In this document: piece by piece, positions 18,088 to 29,488 of the stretch
Layout: every line of letters starts with the position of its first letter
Position numbering within the stretch: the first letter of the stretch is position 1
Assembly: GCA_003427395.1 (NCBI GenBank)
Contig: BFEA01000053.1
Span: 3,885,495 to 3,924,449 of the forward strand
DNA from: Chara braunii
Taxonomy: Eukaryota > Streptophyta > Charophyceae > Charales > Characeae
DNA length: 38,955 nt
Direction of reading: 5' to 3'
Notes under the pieces: generated by a model
Databases searched by the model: none
What the model was told of the DNA's origin: nothing
What the model saw: only the letters and a program-made list of their open reading frames with translations
Made by a program: the position numbers and the translations under genes

Positions 18088-20491
18088 TTGAACCCACCAA
18101 CTTGCATTGGGGGTAAAAATGATATCAACATTTCATACACGAAACCCTCAACTCCTGCAGCCCAAGTGAAGAACGAAAATTGTGCACATGGCGATGACGA
18201 CAAAACCAGCCCCTTATCCTCCACCACTCCTGGTCCCACTTGGTTGGATCGCAAAAGGGCCTATCATGCGGAGTATAGACGAGGATTAGTTAAGTGAGGA
18301 AGGATGATGATGGTCGTTGGATCCTTTGCAAAAGTTATGCAATATTCCTCTTGGTCATACTGCATCACCGACGACTGCGGGTGGCGTATTGGATTCGTTA
18401 GGTTGTGGTGTCGTTGTACGAGGGAGTGATAATTCCAGGCAACAGATGATGACCTCGTATTATTCTGACCTTGTAGAGCACGTATGACACTTGCACATCA
18501 TGCGATTCATTGTTGAGAGCGGAATGTCGTTCAACTTCATGTAGCTTAAGAGCTTCAAACACATGTTAACGATCATTATCCCGTTAGGAGTATCCGGAGC
18601 GCCTACCCCGAAAACCCCCACGTATCATATGATCCGCACTACGCTTTTGGACGAGCTTGATGACGAGGTTCAAAGTTGTATGCAACTTGTCCTCGCTACT
18701 TCTGTCAAATACGGTTGCACCATCATGAGTGACAGATGGACCAACATTCGGGGTCAGACGTTTTGCAACCATCTTGTCAAGTCAGAGAGGGGGCTCACAT
18801 ATGTCGCCACGGATGTTATGCGAGGGAAGAAGGATGTCCATGCTCTAGCGCAAGCTTGGCTACGTCGGTTGAAGTCCCTTGATATCCAGCTCGGTGATAT
18901 TATAGCTTTCGTCACAAATTTGACTGGTGTCAACATCTCCGCAATGGAGGTACTCTAGAAAGACGAAAGTATCAAGCACATCGTTTGGATTCCTTGTGTG
19001 GCGCACGTCATGGACCTCATCCTTAAGGATATCGGCGGCATTGACTGAGTGATAACGCGTATTGCTCAGGCACGGTTGTTCACGCAGTTTTTCAAGCGTC
19101 ATGGTCATGCTCACGAGGTTTTGTCGGCGTTCACAATGATGGCACTATTCCTTCCTGCCGATACCTCTTTGATACATATGTTATTATTATGAGGTGGCTT
19201 TTATTGCTCCAAACGCAACTTATGCAGGTGGTCATTGATGATCGATGGAAGAACACTGTTTGGTCGACAAAGAAGATTCGAGAGGACATCGCGAAGATTA
19301 TAGCCTGTGTCGGGTCTCCTCCGTGGTGGTAGGATATGAAAGCAGTTTGCAGGCTGTTGGATCCCATCATAAACATAATGCAGATTGTGGACAGTGACAC
19401 GAGGCTAATAGGTAAGATTTTGCGTAGGTACGATGGGATGATCGTATCTTGTTTCTCTGCTCGTGTTGGTTTTGATCGGGACGAGCAGGATGCAGTGCTT
19501 GAGGTTTTTGACATACGTAGAACTATGTTCAAGTTACAGGCATGTGGTTGCCATGATGTTGGATCCTGAGTTTCAAGACCCTGCACTGGAAAACGACGAT
19601 GAGATGCGGCAGAGGTTGATCGCTGCTTTGGTTCAGTTCAACTACCCTTAGAGCTCGGACCAGCACAAGGAGGTCCTCACAACCATCGATCAACACAAAG
19701 CTATAGCCATCCAACCAGTTTTTGGGAGTAGAAGCATAAGTGGTTCCCTCACACGGCTTTCTTCGCTTGCAGGATCCTTTGTATCTGGGCGACAACATCA
19801 CCTTGTGAAAGAGTTTGGTCCCGCTGGAGCTTCATCCACTCCAAATTTCTTAATAGGTTGGAGGTTGCACGGACCGAGAAGCTCGTGCGATGCCACTGGC
19901 GGGGGGGTTGGGCGAGCAGGGAGTTGGAAGCGGTTGTAGGCCAGTAGTAGCATTTATGAGCACACGATCTTTTGGGACTGTTGGTGGTGCTCCCCATAAC
20001 GCCATAAGAGAGTACGAGGACCGACATGAGAGTACTTTGCCGACGAAGACGTCGGGTGTCACATTCACGAGGGTCGTGAAGGCGAGAGTCTTTCCCGGGC
20101 AAGGAAGAAGGCCGGGGCAAGGAGATCGTCGCCGCATATGCGTCTCCATCCAGGGCCTTCCGACCTTGCACATGTGGAGGATGGAGAAATTGTACCAGAG
20201 AGCGGTGCATTGGATAATGGAGGGAGGACTATAGGAGGAATAGGAGGCAACATTCGGAGATCAGATAGTGTGCATCAAGCCGGCACAGTTGCAGTGATGG
20301 ACGACCACCTTGGCAAAGAGGGGGCAGGGTCATGTGAAAAGAGACCCGATAGTGTACTTATCGTCCACGATGACAGCAACGATATCGTCGTCAGCGAGAC
20401 TACAGACACATATGATCTGGGGGACTCGGATTACCTACCGATATTACGGGCCGCGGACAAAGATGATGGAGGAGGGCGACAGGTTAGATAG
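18088..20491 (+). pseudogene. hAT-superfamily transposase (DUF659 type), heavily mutated
   Basis: Pieces in shifting frames align end to end with a DUF659/hAT transposase. An N-terminal part (WLDRKRAYHAEYRRGLV, then ASPTTAGGVLDSLG) leads to MRFIVESGMSFNFM, IPLGVSGAPTPKTPTYHMIR and SDRWTN, which holds the first catalytic Asp (~18728). Next come VTNLTGVN (~18911), where the usual Asp is Asn, then WIPCVAHVMDLILKDIGGID, DDRWKNTVWSTKKIRED, MMLDPEFQD, and the C-terminal dimerisation/catalytic block CERVWSRWSFIHSK (19804 on) with SFWE and ACRIL before it. An acidic tail (20138-20491) may be its end. In-frame stops lie at 18485, 18542, 18956, 19046, 19330, 19649 and 19729. Frame changes occur near 19160, 19545 and 19680. 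Such an enzyme would cut and paste DNA with 8-bp target duplications; this copy cannot. I did not find its terminal inverted repeats. Confidence 0.85.
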
Positions 20492-20637
20492 GGGACAAGA
20501 CTCGGGTCACATGGCCAGGGCACACAGTCGCTCATAATACCACCCATTCATCGGCAAGCTCAGGCGCGTTCACTGCTACACACAATGGAGGCCTAAAGAC
20601 TGCAGAGACAAACTTCATCATTCGGATACGGTATCTC

Positions 20638-20698
<61 letters not shown>

Positions 20699-20699
20699 N

Positions 20700-20757
<58 letters not shown>
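20638..20757. repeat. (GA)n microsatellite
   Basis: About 120 bases of GA with one undetermined base at 20699. Confidence 0.98.
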
Positions 20758-20759
<2 letters not shown>

Positions 20760-21649
20760 GTTTTAAGCGGGTATTTAGATGCAGCCTTTAGGATTTTGGC
20801 GTTGGGCATTCATTCGTGATGAGTTTATCGATGTATGATATTGTGTGGATATTCTAGAGTCACAGACTAGTGTAGAGCCTTTGACGCATGACTAACCCTG
20901 GCTGAGGCTGAGTCTAAAACCCATGACTAACTCTTTGTCGACAGAGCATGACAAGTTGGGATCCGACATTGGGTTGACTATTGCATATTTTAAAACTTTT
21001 GTTGTTTGAGATGGTGTGTTGTACATATTGCATATTGTTTCTTGCGAGTATTGTTATATGTTGAGTGGATTCAAAATTTCAAATAAATTATTCTATATTT
21101 TTTAATTGTAGTATGTCATCCTAAAAAGTAATTGTAGAGCAGTCCGAGATTGCATCAGTATACATGTTTGATGAGTTATTTGTCATTAGACTCGTTACAG
21201 TTCAGTTTGTAAATATCGTGTTGGTCAATGGTCACTGACACTCATGTTGTGATTTTGTAGGAGTTGTCAATTGACAATTCACAATTGTTAATTCAATGAA
21301 GTAAGTATATTTTGCAACGATTCGAATAGGAATGGCACAAAGGAAATAGTTTTTCTAAAAAAAAAAGTAAAAAAAATCCCACCTTGCTGTATGCATTGAA
21401 CCAAAGACGTCAAGGGAAAATAAACCAAAAAACATAGAGTGTATATGCTAATAATACTTAATATAAAGATTCATGAAGTGATCAGTGCAATCTTTAGCAC
21501 ACAAATAAAAAAGAAAAAGGCCTTACCCTTCATCAGTGTATGTTTTAAAATTTCATAATTTGTGTGGCGGCGGTTGTTGACACGGGCGCTACGGGCACAA
21601 CGGTCCTCTACTAACGGTCTGCTGCCAACCAATACCAAGTTACCAACCG
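20758..21649. other. AT-rich intergenic DNA
   Basis: Stops are dense in all frames. A 14-bp perfect palindrome, TTGTCAATTGACAA, lies at 21264-21277. No gene seen. Confidence 0.55.
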
Positions 21650-21966
21650 GTGGCAAGTTGGCAACCACTCAACCCCTCACGGTGGACCACAATGGTGTCA
21701 GACTGTGACCCCTATGTCAACTACGCCCGTCCCCGCAACACCATCACACGCACCACCAATCCCCAGCCCCCCAACCCCCCATCCCCCCCACTAGCGTCAA
21801 CACCGATCATCGTCGTTGGAACTCGTACACCCGCACCAACAACCCGCACTCCCATCGGCCCGTCGTCAGTCTTTAGACTCTTCACCCCTAGGTCCCCTAC
21901 CCCCAAGGGTCCTTAGGCCCCCAATGGCCCCAAGAGCCCCAAGGACCCCAACGTCCCGTCCAACCA
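21650..21966. other. C-rich low-complexity DNA
   Basis: CCCC/ACC-rich text gives long but meaningless P/T-rich frames. Confidence 0.6.
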
Positions 21967-22830
21967 TTGTAAGGCCCCACCCTATTAGACTTTCGAGCCT
22001 GAGCTGACCCTTCTGCGGGTCCCAGGTGGCTTGGCTCCACCCTCGCTTATGCTCAGGGCGCGGAGCCATTCGTCACAGAGTCACCGCCACCTAGTGCTTT
22101 TAGATGGATGGGGGTGGGTCGTGGAGCGAGAGAGCTTTGACATTGGGAATGTAGCTCAACTTTCTCGTTAGGTGGGTAATCTCGCTGGTCCTTTTGCAAA
22201 CGTCAATTTTTTTTATGCCTTGTTATGTTGTCAAGCAATTACTCCTTACAATACTCAAGTAGTCCAAGGGGTCCTTTGATAATTTCTCTTCTTTATGCGT
22301 AGACCAAGCGTCCTCCTTGGGCCACACATCCATTCACTAATTGTCGGATCTAGCAGCTTCATGGAGGTGGAGGGACGCCTCTCCGCTTCGTCCTCTAGCC
22401 GGTTTATACACCGACTTTCTCTATCTCATGCATCATACATCATGTCTTATTGCTTCCCTATGCACCCTTAGTCTCTTCGGGGTCCCACCCACATGCGGAC
22501 AATCAACCATTCATACCGTGTCCATGTTAAAAAATGTGGCCACATGCATAAAAACTCATTCATGGGTGAGGATTACGCTCACAACCCATTTAGCTTTCGT
22601 CCCCTCTTTGTTGCACGACATATTTGAGCGTTATCCAGTTGAAGGCAACTTCAAGGACTACTCACCTGCACACTCAGATGCAATATAGACAAGCATAATC
22701 CTTCGTTCGAGGTCAACACATTATCCCTCCCGCATGCTTTTTTTTTTTTTCTCTTGGTTGTTTAATTGTCTGTTCCTTTATCGTATCAAAGCCATCCTCT
22801 TCTCATTCTCACGCAATCAAGGTGTTGGTC
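21967..22830 (+). repeat. dispersed ~0.7-0.9 kb repeat, copy 1 of 3
   Basis: Collinear with 37000-37677 and 37678-38560. Shared landmarks are GACTTTCGAG, CTGCGGGTCCCA, TTGGCTC, GCTCA(G/A)GGCGCGG, TTCGTC, CCTAGTGCTTT, GATGGGGGTGGG, GCGAGAG, GGTGG(G)TAA-type text, GCGTAG(A/G)CCAAGCGTC, GGCCAC, TTAGTC...GGG and GGTCAACACAT. No coding frame is shared by the copies and no function is recognised. Confidence 0.7.
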
Positions 22831-22907
22831 GAGTCCACTAACCTTCCTTTCTCTCAACACGTCTTTTCAAATCTTGGGTCCTTGCCAATCCTATATCCCC
22901 TTGAGCA

Positions 22908-23524
22908 TGGTGGTGGTTGGCTATTGGGGTAATGGAGGAAGGTGCCGTGAAGGAGGTCGGCTATAGTCTATGGGTGAAGAAGGTGGAGGAGGAAGAAGGA
23001 GTGAAGGTATTTGAATCTGGCAGATAGGTGAAGGAGGTGTAGGAGAAAGAAGGTGTGAAGGTGGTTGGCTATGTTGGATGGCTGAAGGAGGTAGAGGAGG
23101 AAGGAGTGAGGGTGGTTGGCTATAGTAAAGGAGGTGGAGGCGGAAGGAGTGAGGGTGGTCGGCTATGGTGGACGGGTGAAGAAGGTGCGAAGATGGTTGG
23201 CTATGGTGGATGAGTGAAGGAGATAGACCAGAAAGAAGGAGGGTAGGTGGCTGGTTATGGCAGATGGGTGATGGAGATGGAGGAGGAAGAAGGTGTGGAG
23301 GTGGGTGTCTATGGTGGATGGGTGAAGGAGGTGGAGGATAAATAAGGAGTGAGGGTGGTTGGTTATGGTGGATGGGTGAAGGAGGCGGAGAAGGAAGAAG
23401 GTGTGAAGGTGGTTGGCTAGGGTGGATGGGTGAAGGAGATGGAGGAGGACACAATGAAGATGGTTGGCTATGGTGGATGGGTGAAGGAGATGGAGGAGGA
23501 AGAAGGTGTGAAGGTGGTTGGCTA
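22908..23524. repeat. 54-bp minisatellite, left block
   Basis: Units read GGTTGGCTATGGTGGATGGG, TGAAGGAGGTGGAGGAGGAA, GAAGGTGTGAAGGT. About a dozen copies, several with small deletions. The array is interrupted at 23525 by a transposon-like insertion and resumes at 24948. Confidence 0.9.
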
Positions 23525-24947
23525 CTATGAATCCCCCTCGGCGACGGCCAAACGTGGCCAAGTCCGCGGCCTCGTCCAGACCGCCGACCCCGCGGACATG
23601 TCCGCGCGGCCGCGTGGCTTTGACGACACGTGGCGGCCAGAGGGGAGGGGGATTGGGGATTCGGGTAGCGCCATGGGGCGGCGCAACCCCGGCCCCACCC
23701 CCTCACACAAAAAAAAAAAAAAACAAACCAATTTTTGGGTGGGTGGGTTGGGCTGNNNNNNNNNNNNNNNNNNNNNNNNNNNNNNNNNNNNNNNNNNNNN
23801 NNNNNNNNNNNNNNNNNNNNNNNNNNNNNNNNNNNNNNNNNNNNNNNNNNNNNNNNNNNNNNNNNNNNNNNNNNNNNNNNNNNNNNNNNNNNNNNNNNNN
23901 NNNNNNNNNNNNNNNNNNNNNNNNNNNNNNNNNNNNNNNNNNNNNNNNNNNNNNNNNNNNNNNNNNNNNNNNNNNNNNNNNNNNNNNNNNNNNNNNNNNN
24001 NNNNNNNNNNNNNNNNNNNNNNNNNNNNNNNNNNNNNNNNNNNNNNNNNNNNNNNNNNNNNNNNNNNNNNNNNNNNNNNNNNNNNNNNNNNNNNNNNNNN
24101 NNNNNNNNNNNNNNNNNNNNNNNNNNNNNNNNNNNNNNNNNNNNNNNNNNNNNNNNNNNNNNNNNNNNNNNNNNNNNNNNNNNNNNNNNNNNNNNNNNNN
24201 NNNNNNNNNNNNNNNNNNNNNNNNNNNNNNNNNNNNNNNNNNNNNNNNNNNNNNNNNNNNNNNNNNNNNNNNNNNNNNNNNNNNNNNNNNNNNNNNNNNN
24301 NNNNNNNNNNNNNNNNNNNNNNNNNNNNNNNNNNNNNNNNNNNNNNNNNNNNNNNNNNNNNNNNNNNNNNNNNNNNNNNNNNNNNNNNNNNNNNNNNNNN
24401 NNNNNNNNNNNNNNNNNNNNNNNNNNNNNNNNNNNNNNNNNNNNNNNNNNNNNNNNNNNNNNNNNNNNNNNNNNNNNNNNNNNNNNNNNNNNNNNNNNNN
24501 NNNNNNNNNNNNNNNNNNNNNNNNNNNNNNNNNNNNNNNNNNNNNNNNNNNNNNNNNNNNNNNNNNNNNNNNNNNNNNNNNNNNNNNNNNNNNNNNNNNN
24601 NNNNNNNNNNNNNNNNNNNNNNNNNNNNNNNNNNNNNNNNNNNNNNNNNNNNNNNNNNNNNNNNNNNNNNNNNNNNNNNNNNNNNNNNNNNNNNNNNNNN
24701 NNNCAAAGAGGGAGAAGAGGACACAAAGCAGGAAGCTAGCGAAGTCGTAGTATATATCGTCAAATAGAACTGCCCGGTAAACCGTAGGCAGAGAGGGAGA
24801 AGAGGACATATTTTACCTATTATTTAATTCAGGAAAATTTTGGTAAAATCGGGTCCGCAGCGTGAACCAGAACGGCCGCGGACGCAGCCTCATATGCGGC
24901 CGCGATCCGAGATCGGCCCCGCGGACGCGTTCGCGGGTGTTTCATAG
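23525..24947. mobile_element. GC-rich insertion with 8-bp target duplication (hAT-like, gapped)
   Basis: The insertion begins CTATGAATCCCCC (23525) and ends ...GTGTTTCATAG (24947); read inward the ends are CTATGAA-x-C-x-CCC on both sides. The octamer GTTGGCTA lies immediately before (23517-23524) and immediately after (24948-24955) although the minisatellite unit has it only once, which indicates an 8-bp target duplication as made by hAT transposases. Both ends are CpG-rich and carry repeated CCGCGGAC motifs, including the 16-bp palindrome CGCGGACATGTCCGCG at 23591-23606, resembling subterminal transposase-binding repeats. Near the right end GAGGGAGAAGAGGACA occurs twice, 84 bp apart. Two thirds of the body is undetermined, so a transposase gene cannot be excluded. 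Confidence 0.6.
23756..24703. other. assembly gap (948 N)
   Basis: All bases are N. Frames drawn through it have no meaning. Confidence 1.
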
Positions 24948-25930
24948 GTTGGCTATGGTGGATGGGTGAGGGAGATGGAGGAGGAAGAAGGGGTGAAGGT
25001 GGTTGGCTATGGTGGATGGGCGAAGGAGGTGGAGGATGAAAAAGGTTTGAAGGAGGTTGACTATGGTGGATGTGTGAAGGAGGCGGAGGAGAAAAAAAAG
25101 GTGCAATGGTGGTTGACTATGCTGGATGGGTGAAGGGAATGGAGGAGGAAGAAGGAGCAGAGGTGGTTGGCCATAGTGGATGGGTGAAGGAGATGGAGGA
25201 GGAAGTAGGTGTGAAGGTGGTTGACTATATTGGATGGTTGAAGGAGATGGATGAGGAGAAGGGTGGTTGGCTATAGTGGATGGGTGAAGGAGGTGATGGA
25301 GGAAGAAGGAGCGAAGGTGGTTGGCTATGGTGGATGGGTGAAGGAGGTGGAGGAAGGAATGAAGGTTGATGGCTATGGTGGATGGTTGAATGGGGTGGAG
25401 GAGGAAGAAGGCGCGAAGGTGGTTGGCTATGGTGGATGGATGAAGGAGGTGGAGGAGGAAGAAGGTGTGAAGGTGGTTGGCTATGGTGGACGGGTGAAGG
25501 AGGTGGTTGGCTATGGTGGATGGGCAAAGGAGGTAGAGGAGGAAGAAGGTGTGAAGGAGGTTGGCTATGGTGGGTGGGTGAAGGAGATGGAGGAGGAAGG
25601 AGTGAAGGTGGTTGGCTATGGTGGATGGGTGAAGGGGGTGGATGAGGAAGGAGTGAAAGTGGTTGGTCATGGTGGATGGGTAAAGAAGGTGGAGGAGGAA
25701 GAAGGTGTCAAGGTGGTTGGCTATGGGGGATGGGTGAAGGAGGTGGAGGAGGAAAAAAGAGTGAGGGTGGTTGCTATAATAGGTGGATGAAGGAGGTGGA
25801 GAAGGAAGAAGGGGTGAGTTTGGTTGACTATAGTGGATATGTGAAGCAGGTCGAGGAGGACGAAGAGTTGACGGTGGTTGGCTATGGTGGATGGGTGAAG
25901 GAGGTGGAGGAGGAAGGAGCAGTGAAGGTG
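24948..25930. repeat. 54-bp minisatellite, right block; open 18-residue repeat
   Basis: Same unit as the left block, about 18 copies. From 25251 to 25790 one plus-strand frame stays open and gives about ten copies of VVGYGGWVKEVEEEEGVK, with length changes in multiples of three. The minus strand is also open for 242 codons as an H/L/P-rich repeat. No start context, non-repeat domain or splice signal ties it to a gene, so I treat it as a minisatellite and not as a protein gene. Confidence 0.85.
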
Positions 25931-26289
25931 ATCCCTAAGCTTTCGGTCTCATCCTTCCTCTGGTGTCCCAACGTTCGAATAATCAGAAAATTCAGATTTG
26001 CAGCAGAGACTCGGACTTTGCTAAACTCAGACTTGCAAAAAAAACTCAGATCACGAAAAACTCAGATTTCTCAGATTTCGATTTTGCCAATTTGACTAGG
26101 GGAGGGAGAGCCGAAAAACTCAGATTTTTGTTTGCTGGCCTAAACGATGTCAGATGGCCGTGTGAGTTCATAGAACCTTTGCATACACCCTATCGACGGT
26201 CCTCCTAAAATAGGGCCTCATTTTGTCGCCGTTTGCTCCTGCTTGCCTGTTTCGGGCATCGCCTGAGGTTCTAGGCGAACAGTTCAGCG
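25931..26289. other. intergenic; CTCAGATTT/TCAGATTT clusters
   Basis: TCAGATTT or ACTCAGA recurs about six times between 25990 and 26130 in an A-rich context. An 81-codon plus frame (25963-26208) crosses it without a recognisable motif. Confidence 0.5.
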
Positions 26290-26398
26290 AAATCCATTTT
26301 CTGTTTTTGTGGAAAAATGGATTCAGATGGCATGTGGATTTGCAGGCCATCTACCTATGCCTCGGATATGGGGTCAGTCAAGTCTCAGCACCATATCC
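26290..26398. other. three consecutive stem-loops
   Basis: AATCCATTTT with AAAATGGATT (about 26291-26323), AGATGGC with GCCATCT (26325-26352), and GGATATGG with CCATATCC (26364-26398) follow each other almost without gaps. Could be a structured RNA or chance; no gene context helps. Confidence 0.5.
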
Positions 26399-26849
26399 CC
26401 TCTTTTGACGGGGCTGGTTTTCGGCACCCCCGGGTTGCGTCGGTTAGTTAGCCGTTTTTTTATCGGCTCTTGGTCATGGTCTCGTACAACAGTTCTCAGC
26501 AGTAGCAACAGCCAGATGCTTGGCTGGGCATCAGCAGCAAAAACGAGCAGTCCCCTTGTTACCATCACCAGAAGCGGCAACAACAATCGCAATCCTCTAT
26601 CTACTTACATTCTCCTTGTTCAAAGAGAGCACGTGGGGGTGAGGTGGTGTTTGAGTAAAGCATGGGGGTAAAAATCGGTGTTCAAATAGAGTCGGGGGGG
26701 GGAGAGGTGTGAATTGTTACAAACACATGGCCCTACCATGTACATACGACAGGTGGGGACATCCATGAGGGAGACAAAACATTGTTTAGTGAAAAATGGA
26801 TTAGATGCACAAGTTATAGTAGGTCAATCATCCATATATGACTAGTACA
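26399..26849. other. intergenic, with copy of the TCAAATAGAG motif
   Basis: TTCAAAGAGAGCACGTGGGG at about 26617 and TTCAAATAGAGTCGGGGGGG at about 26682 resemble the arms of the stem-loop at 5518-5549. No gene seen. Confidence 0.5.
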
Positions 26850-28990
26850 ATCAAAGACTCAAGCAACGATTTACTAACAAGTGAGGAAATAGACAATGCA
26901 CGAAGGAAAGATACTCTCAATACTAGTTGAACCAATATACAAGTAGCGATTCACTACCAAGCGAGGAATTGGACAAGACATGAAGGAAAATAACTCTCAA
27001 CACTAGAATGAACAAAGATACACGTCGCAATTTACACCGAAGTGGAGAAATTCACAAAACATGGAGGAAAAGTGAGGGAATCTCACTCCCAATCTTGAAA
27101 ACATAAAGATGAAAGTGACAATTTTCAACCAAGTGAGGAAATAGACAATGCATGAAGGAAAGATGTTCCCAACACTAAAATGAGCAAAGATGTTAGTAGC
27201 GATTCAAAGCCAAGTGGGAAAATGGACAAAATATGGAGGAAGATTGAGAGAATCTCACTCCCAAACTTGAAAACACAAAGTTGAAAGTGACGATTTACAA
27301 CTAAGTGAGGAAATTGACAAAAAAAACATGAAGGAAAAAAACTCTCAACACTATAATGAAAAAAGAGGTAAGCAGCGATTTACAACCAAATGGGTAAATG
27401 AACAAAACATGGAGGAAGAGTGAGAGAATCCCACTTCCAAGCTTGAAAATATAAAGTTGAAAGTGACAATTTACAACTAAGTGAGAAAATGGACAAAATA
27501 TGAAGAAAAAAAAAAATTGAACACTAAAACGCAAAAAAATGCAAACAACGATTTATAGCCAAGTGGAAAATTTGACAAAACCTGGGGTAAGAGTGATAAA
27601 ATCTTAATCCCAAAGTGACGATTTACAACTAAGTGAGAAAATAGATAATGCATGAAAGGAAATAAACTTTCAACACTAGATCTAACGAAGATAGAAGTAA
27701 CGATTCACATCCAAGTGGAAAAATGGATAAAACATGGAGGGATTTTCTCACTCCCAAGCTTGAAAACACAAAAATGAAAGTGGAGGTTACAACTAAGTGA
27801 GGAACTGGACAATGCATGAAGGAAAGAAGCTCACAACACTAGAATTAACAAAGATACACGTAGCGATTTACATCCAAGTGAAAAAATGGACAAAATATGG
27901 ACGGAGAGTTGAAGAATCTCACTCCCAAGCTTGAAAACACAATAATGAACATAACGATTTACAACAAAGTGAAAAAATGGACAATCCATGAAGGAAAAAA
28001 ACTCACAACAATAAAAGGAACAAAGATACAAGTAACGATTTACATCCAAGTGAAAAAATTGAAAAAACATGGAGGGAGAGTGAAAAAAACTCATTTCCAA
28101 GCTTGCAAATACAAGGATGAAAGTATCGATTTACAACTAAGTGACGAAATGGTCAACGAATGAAGAAAATAAGCTCACAATACTACAATGAACAAAGATA
28201 CAAGTAATGATTTACGTCCAAGATAAATGGACAAAACATGGAAGGGGAGTGAGGGAATCTCACTCCTAAGCTTGAAAACACAAAGAGGAAATGGACAATG
28301 CATGCAAAAAATAAGCCCATAACACTAGAATGAACAAAGATACAAGTAGCAATTTACATCCAAGTGGAAAAATTGATAAAACATGGAGGGAGAGTGAGAA
28401 AATCTCACTCCCAAGCTTAAAAACACACGAATGAAAGTGACGATTTACAATAAAGTGAGGAAATTGGCAATGCATGAAGAAAAAAAGTTCACAACACTAG
28501 AATGGATAAAGATACAAGTAGCAATTTAAATCCAAGTGATAAAATTGACAAAACATGGAGGGAGAGTAATAAAAACTCTCCCAAGCTTGAAAATAAAAAG
28601 ATCGAAGTGATGATTTATAACTAAGTAAGGAAATTGACAATGCATGAAGGAAAAAAACTCACAACACTAAAATGGACAAAGATGCAAGTAACGATTTACA
28701 TCCAAGAGACGAAATGAACAAAACATGAAGGAGAGTGCGAGAATCTCACTCCCAAGCTTGAAAACACAAAGATGAAAAATGTCATTTACAACAAAGTAAG
28801 GAAATAGACAATGAATGAAGGAAAAAAAATCACCAAACTATAATAAATAAAGATACAAGTAACAATATGCAACTAAGTGAAGAAATGAACAGGACATGGA
28901 GGGAGACTGGGAAAATTTCACTCCTAAGCTTGAAAATACAAAAATAAAATTGGCAGTTCGTAACCAAATGAGGAAATGGACAATGATGAA
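26850..28990. repeat. satellite array with ~167-bp dimeric unit
   Basis: Two related monomers alternate. Type A (~85 bp) reads GACAAAACATGGAGGGAGAG, TGAGAAAATCTCACTCCCAA, GCTTGAAAACACAAAGATGA, AAGTGACGATTTACAACTAA. Type B (~80 bp) reads GACAATGCATGAAGGAAA, ACTCACAACACTAGAATGAA, CAAAGATACAAGTAGCGATT, TACATCCAAGTGG. A monomers start near 27050, 27224, 27400, 27573, 27727, 27889, 28052, 28230, 28375, 28547, 28715 and 28887, a mean spacing close to 167 bp. The left edge (26850-27050) has B-like monomers only. Type A carries an 8-bp hairpin, GAGTGAGA/TCTCACTC (28392-28410 in one copy). The period is close to that of many centromeric or nucleosome-length satellites. No coding content. Confidence 0.93.
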
Positions 28991-29044
28991 GGCAACCTTT
29001 AGTAGAGGGTATACTAACTACTCTCGTTGTACTTGGAATGTTAT

Positions 29045-29230
29045 TTATGGAGAAGAAAGAGGAAGGAGTGAAGAGGTGAAGGGAAAAAAGTCAAGATGAA
29101 AGTAGAAAAAAAAAAAAATGAGAAAGAGGGGAGTAGAAGATGAGGGAGAAGAGAAGGAGGATGAGGAGGAGGAGGAGAAATAAAAAGAAGAAGAAGAAAA
29201 AGAAGAAGAAGAGGAGGATGATGAAGAAAG
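29045..29230. repeat. purine-rich (GAA/GAG)n low-complexity DNA
   Basis: GAAGAAGAGGAGGA-type text; the minus frame is polyserine. Confidence 0.9.
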
Positions 29231-29488
29231 AAAGCACCTTTTCATTTTCCTACTCACCTCCTTTAGTGTCTTGGTCTTGAGGTATCAACCTTGATGAAGT
29301 TCTCTCTTTCTTTCCACACTTATCTTCTAGTTATGGCTTCCTTTCTCCTCAAGCCTTCATCCTTCTCCTTCCCTCGGTCTCTTCCTGGTTATGGTAAACT
29401 CATATCACTAAGGCTTTGTAGTCCTCCCCTCTAAAAGGGTTAAGGGGACCCCTATCAGCCTCCCTCTCTTCCACACAGTTGGAGGGCT

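Noticed and set aside
22921-24767. Very long open frames (330-600 codons) on both strands
   Set aside because: They run through 948 undetermined bases, and the rest is minisatellite, so they are artefacts.
26850-28990. CRISPR-like regular spacing
   Set aside because: The supposed spacers are themselves repeated A/B monomers and the context is eukaryotic, so it is a satellite.
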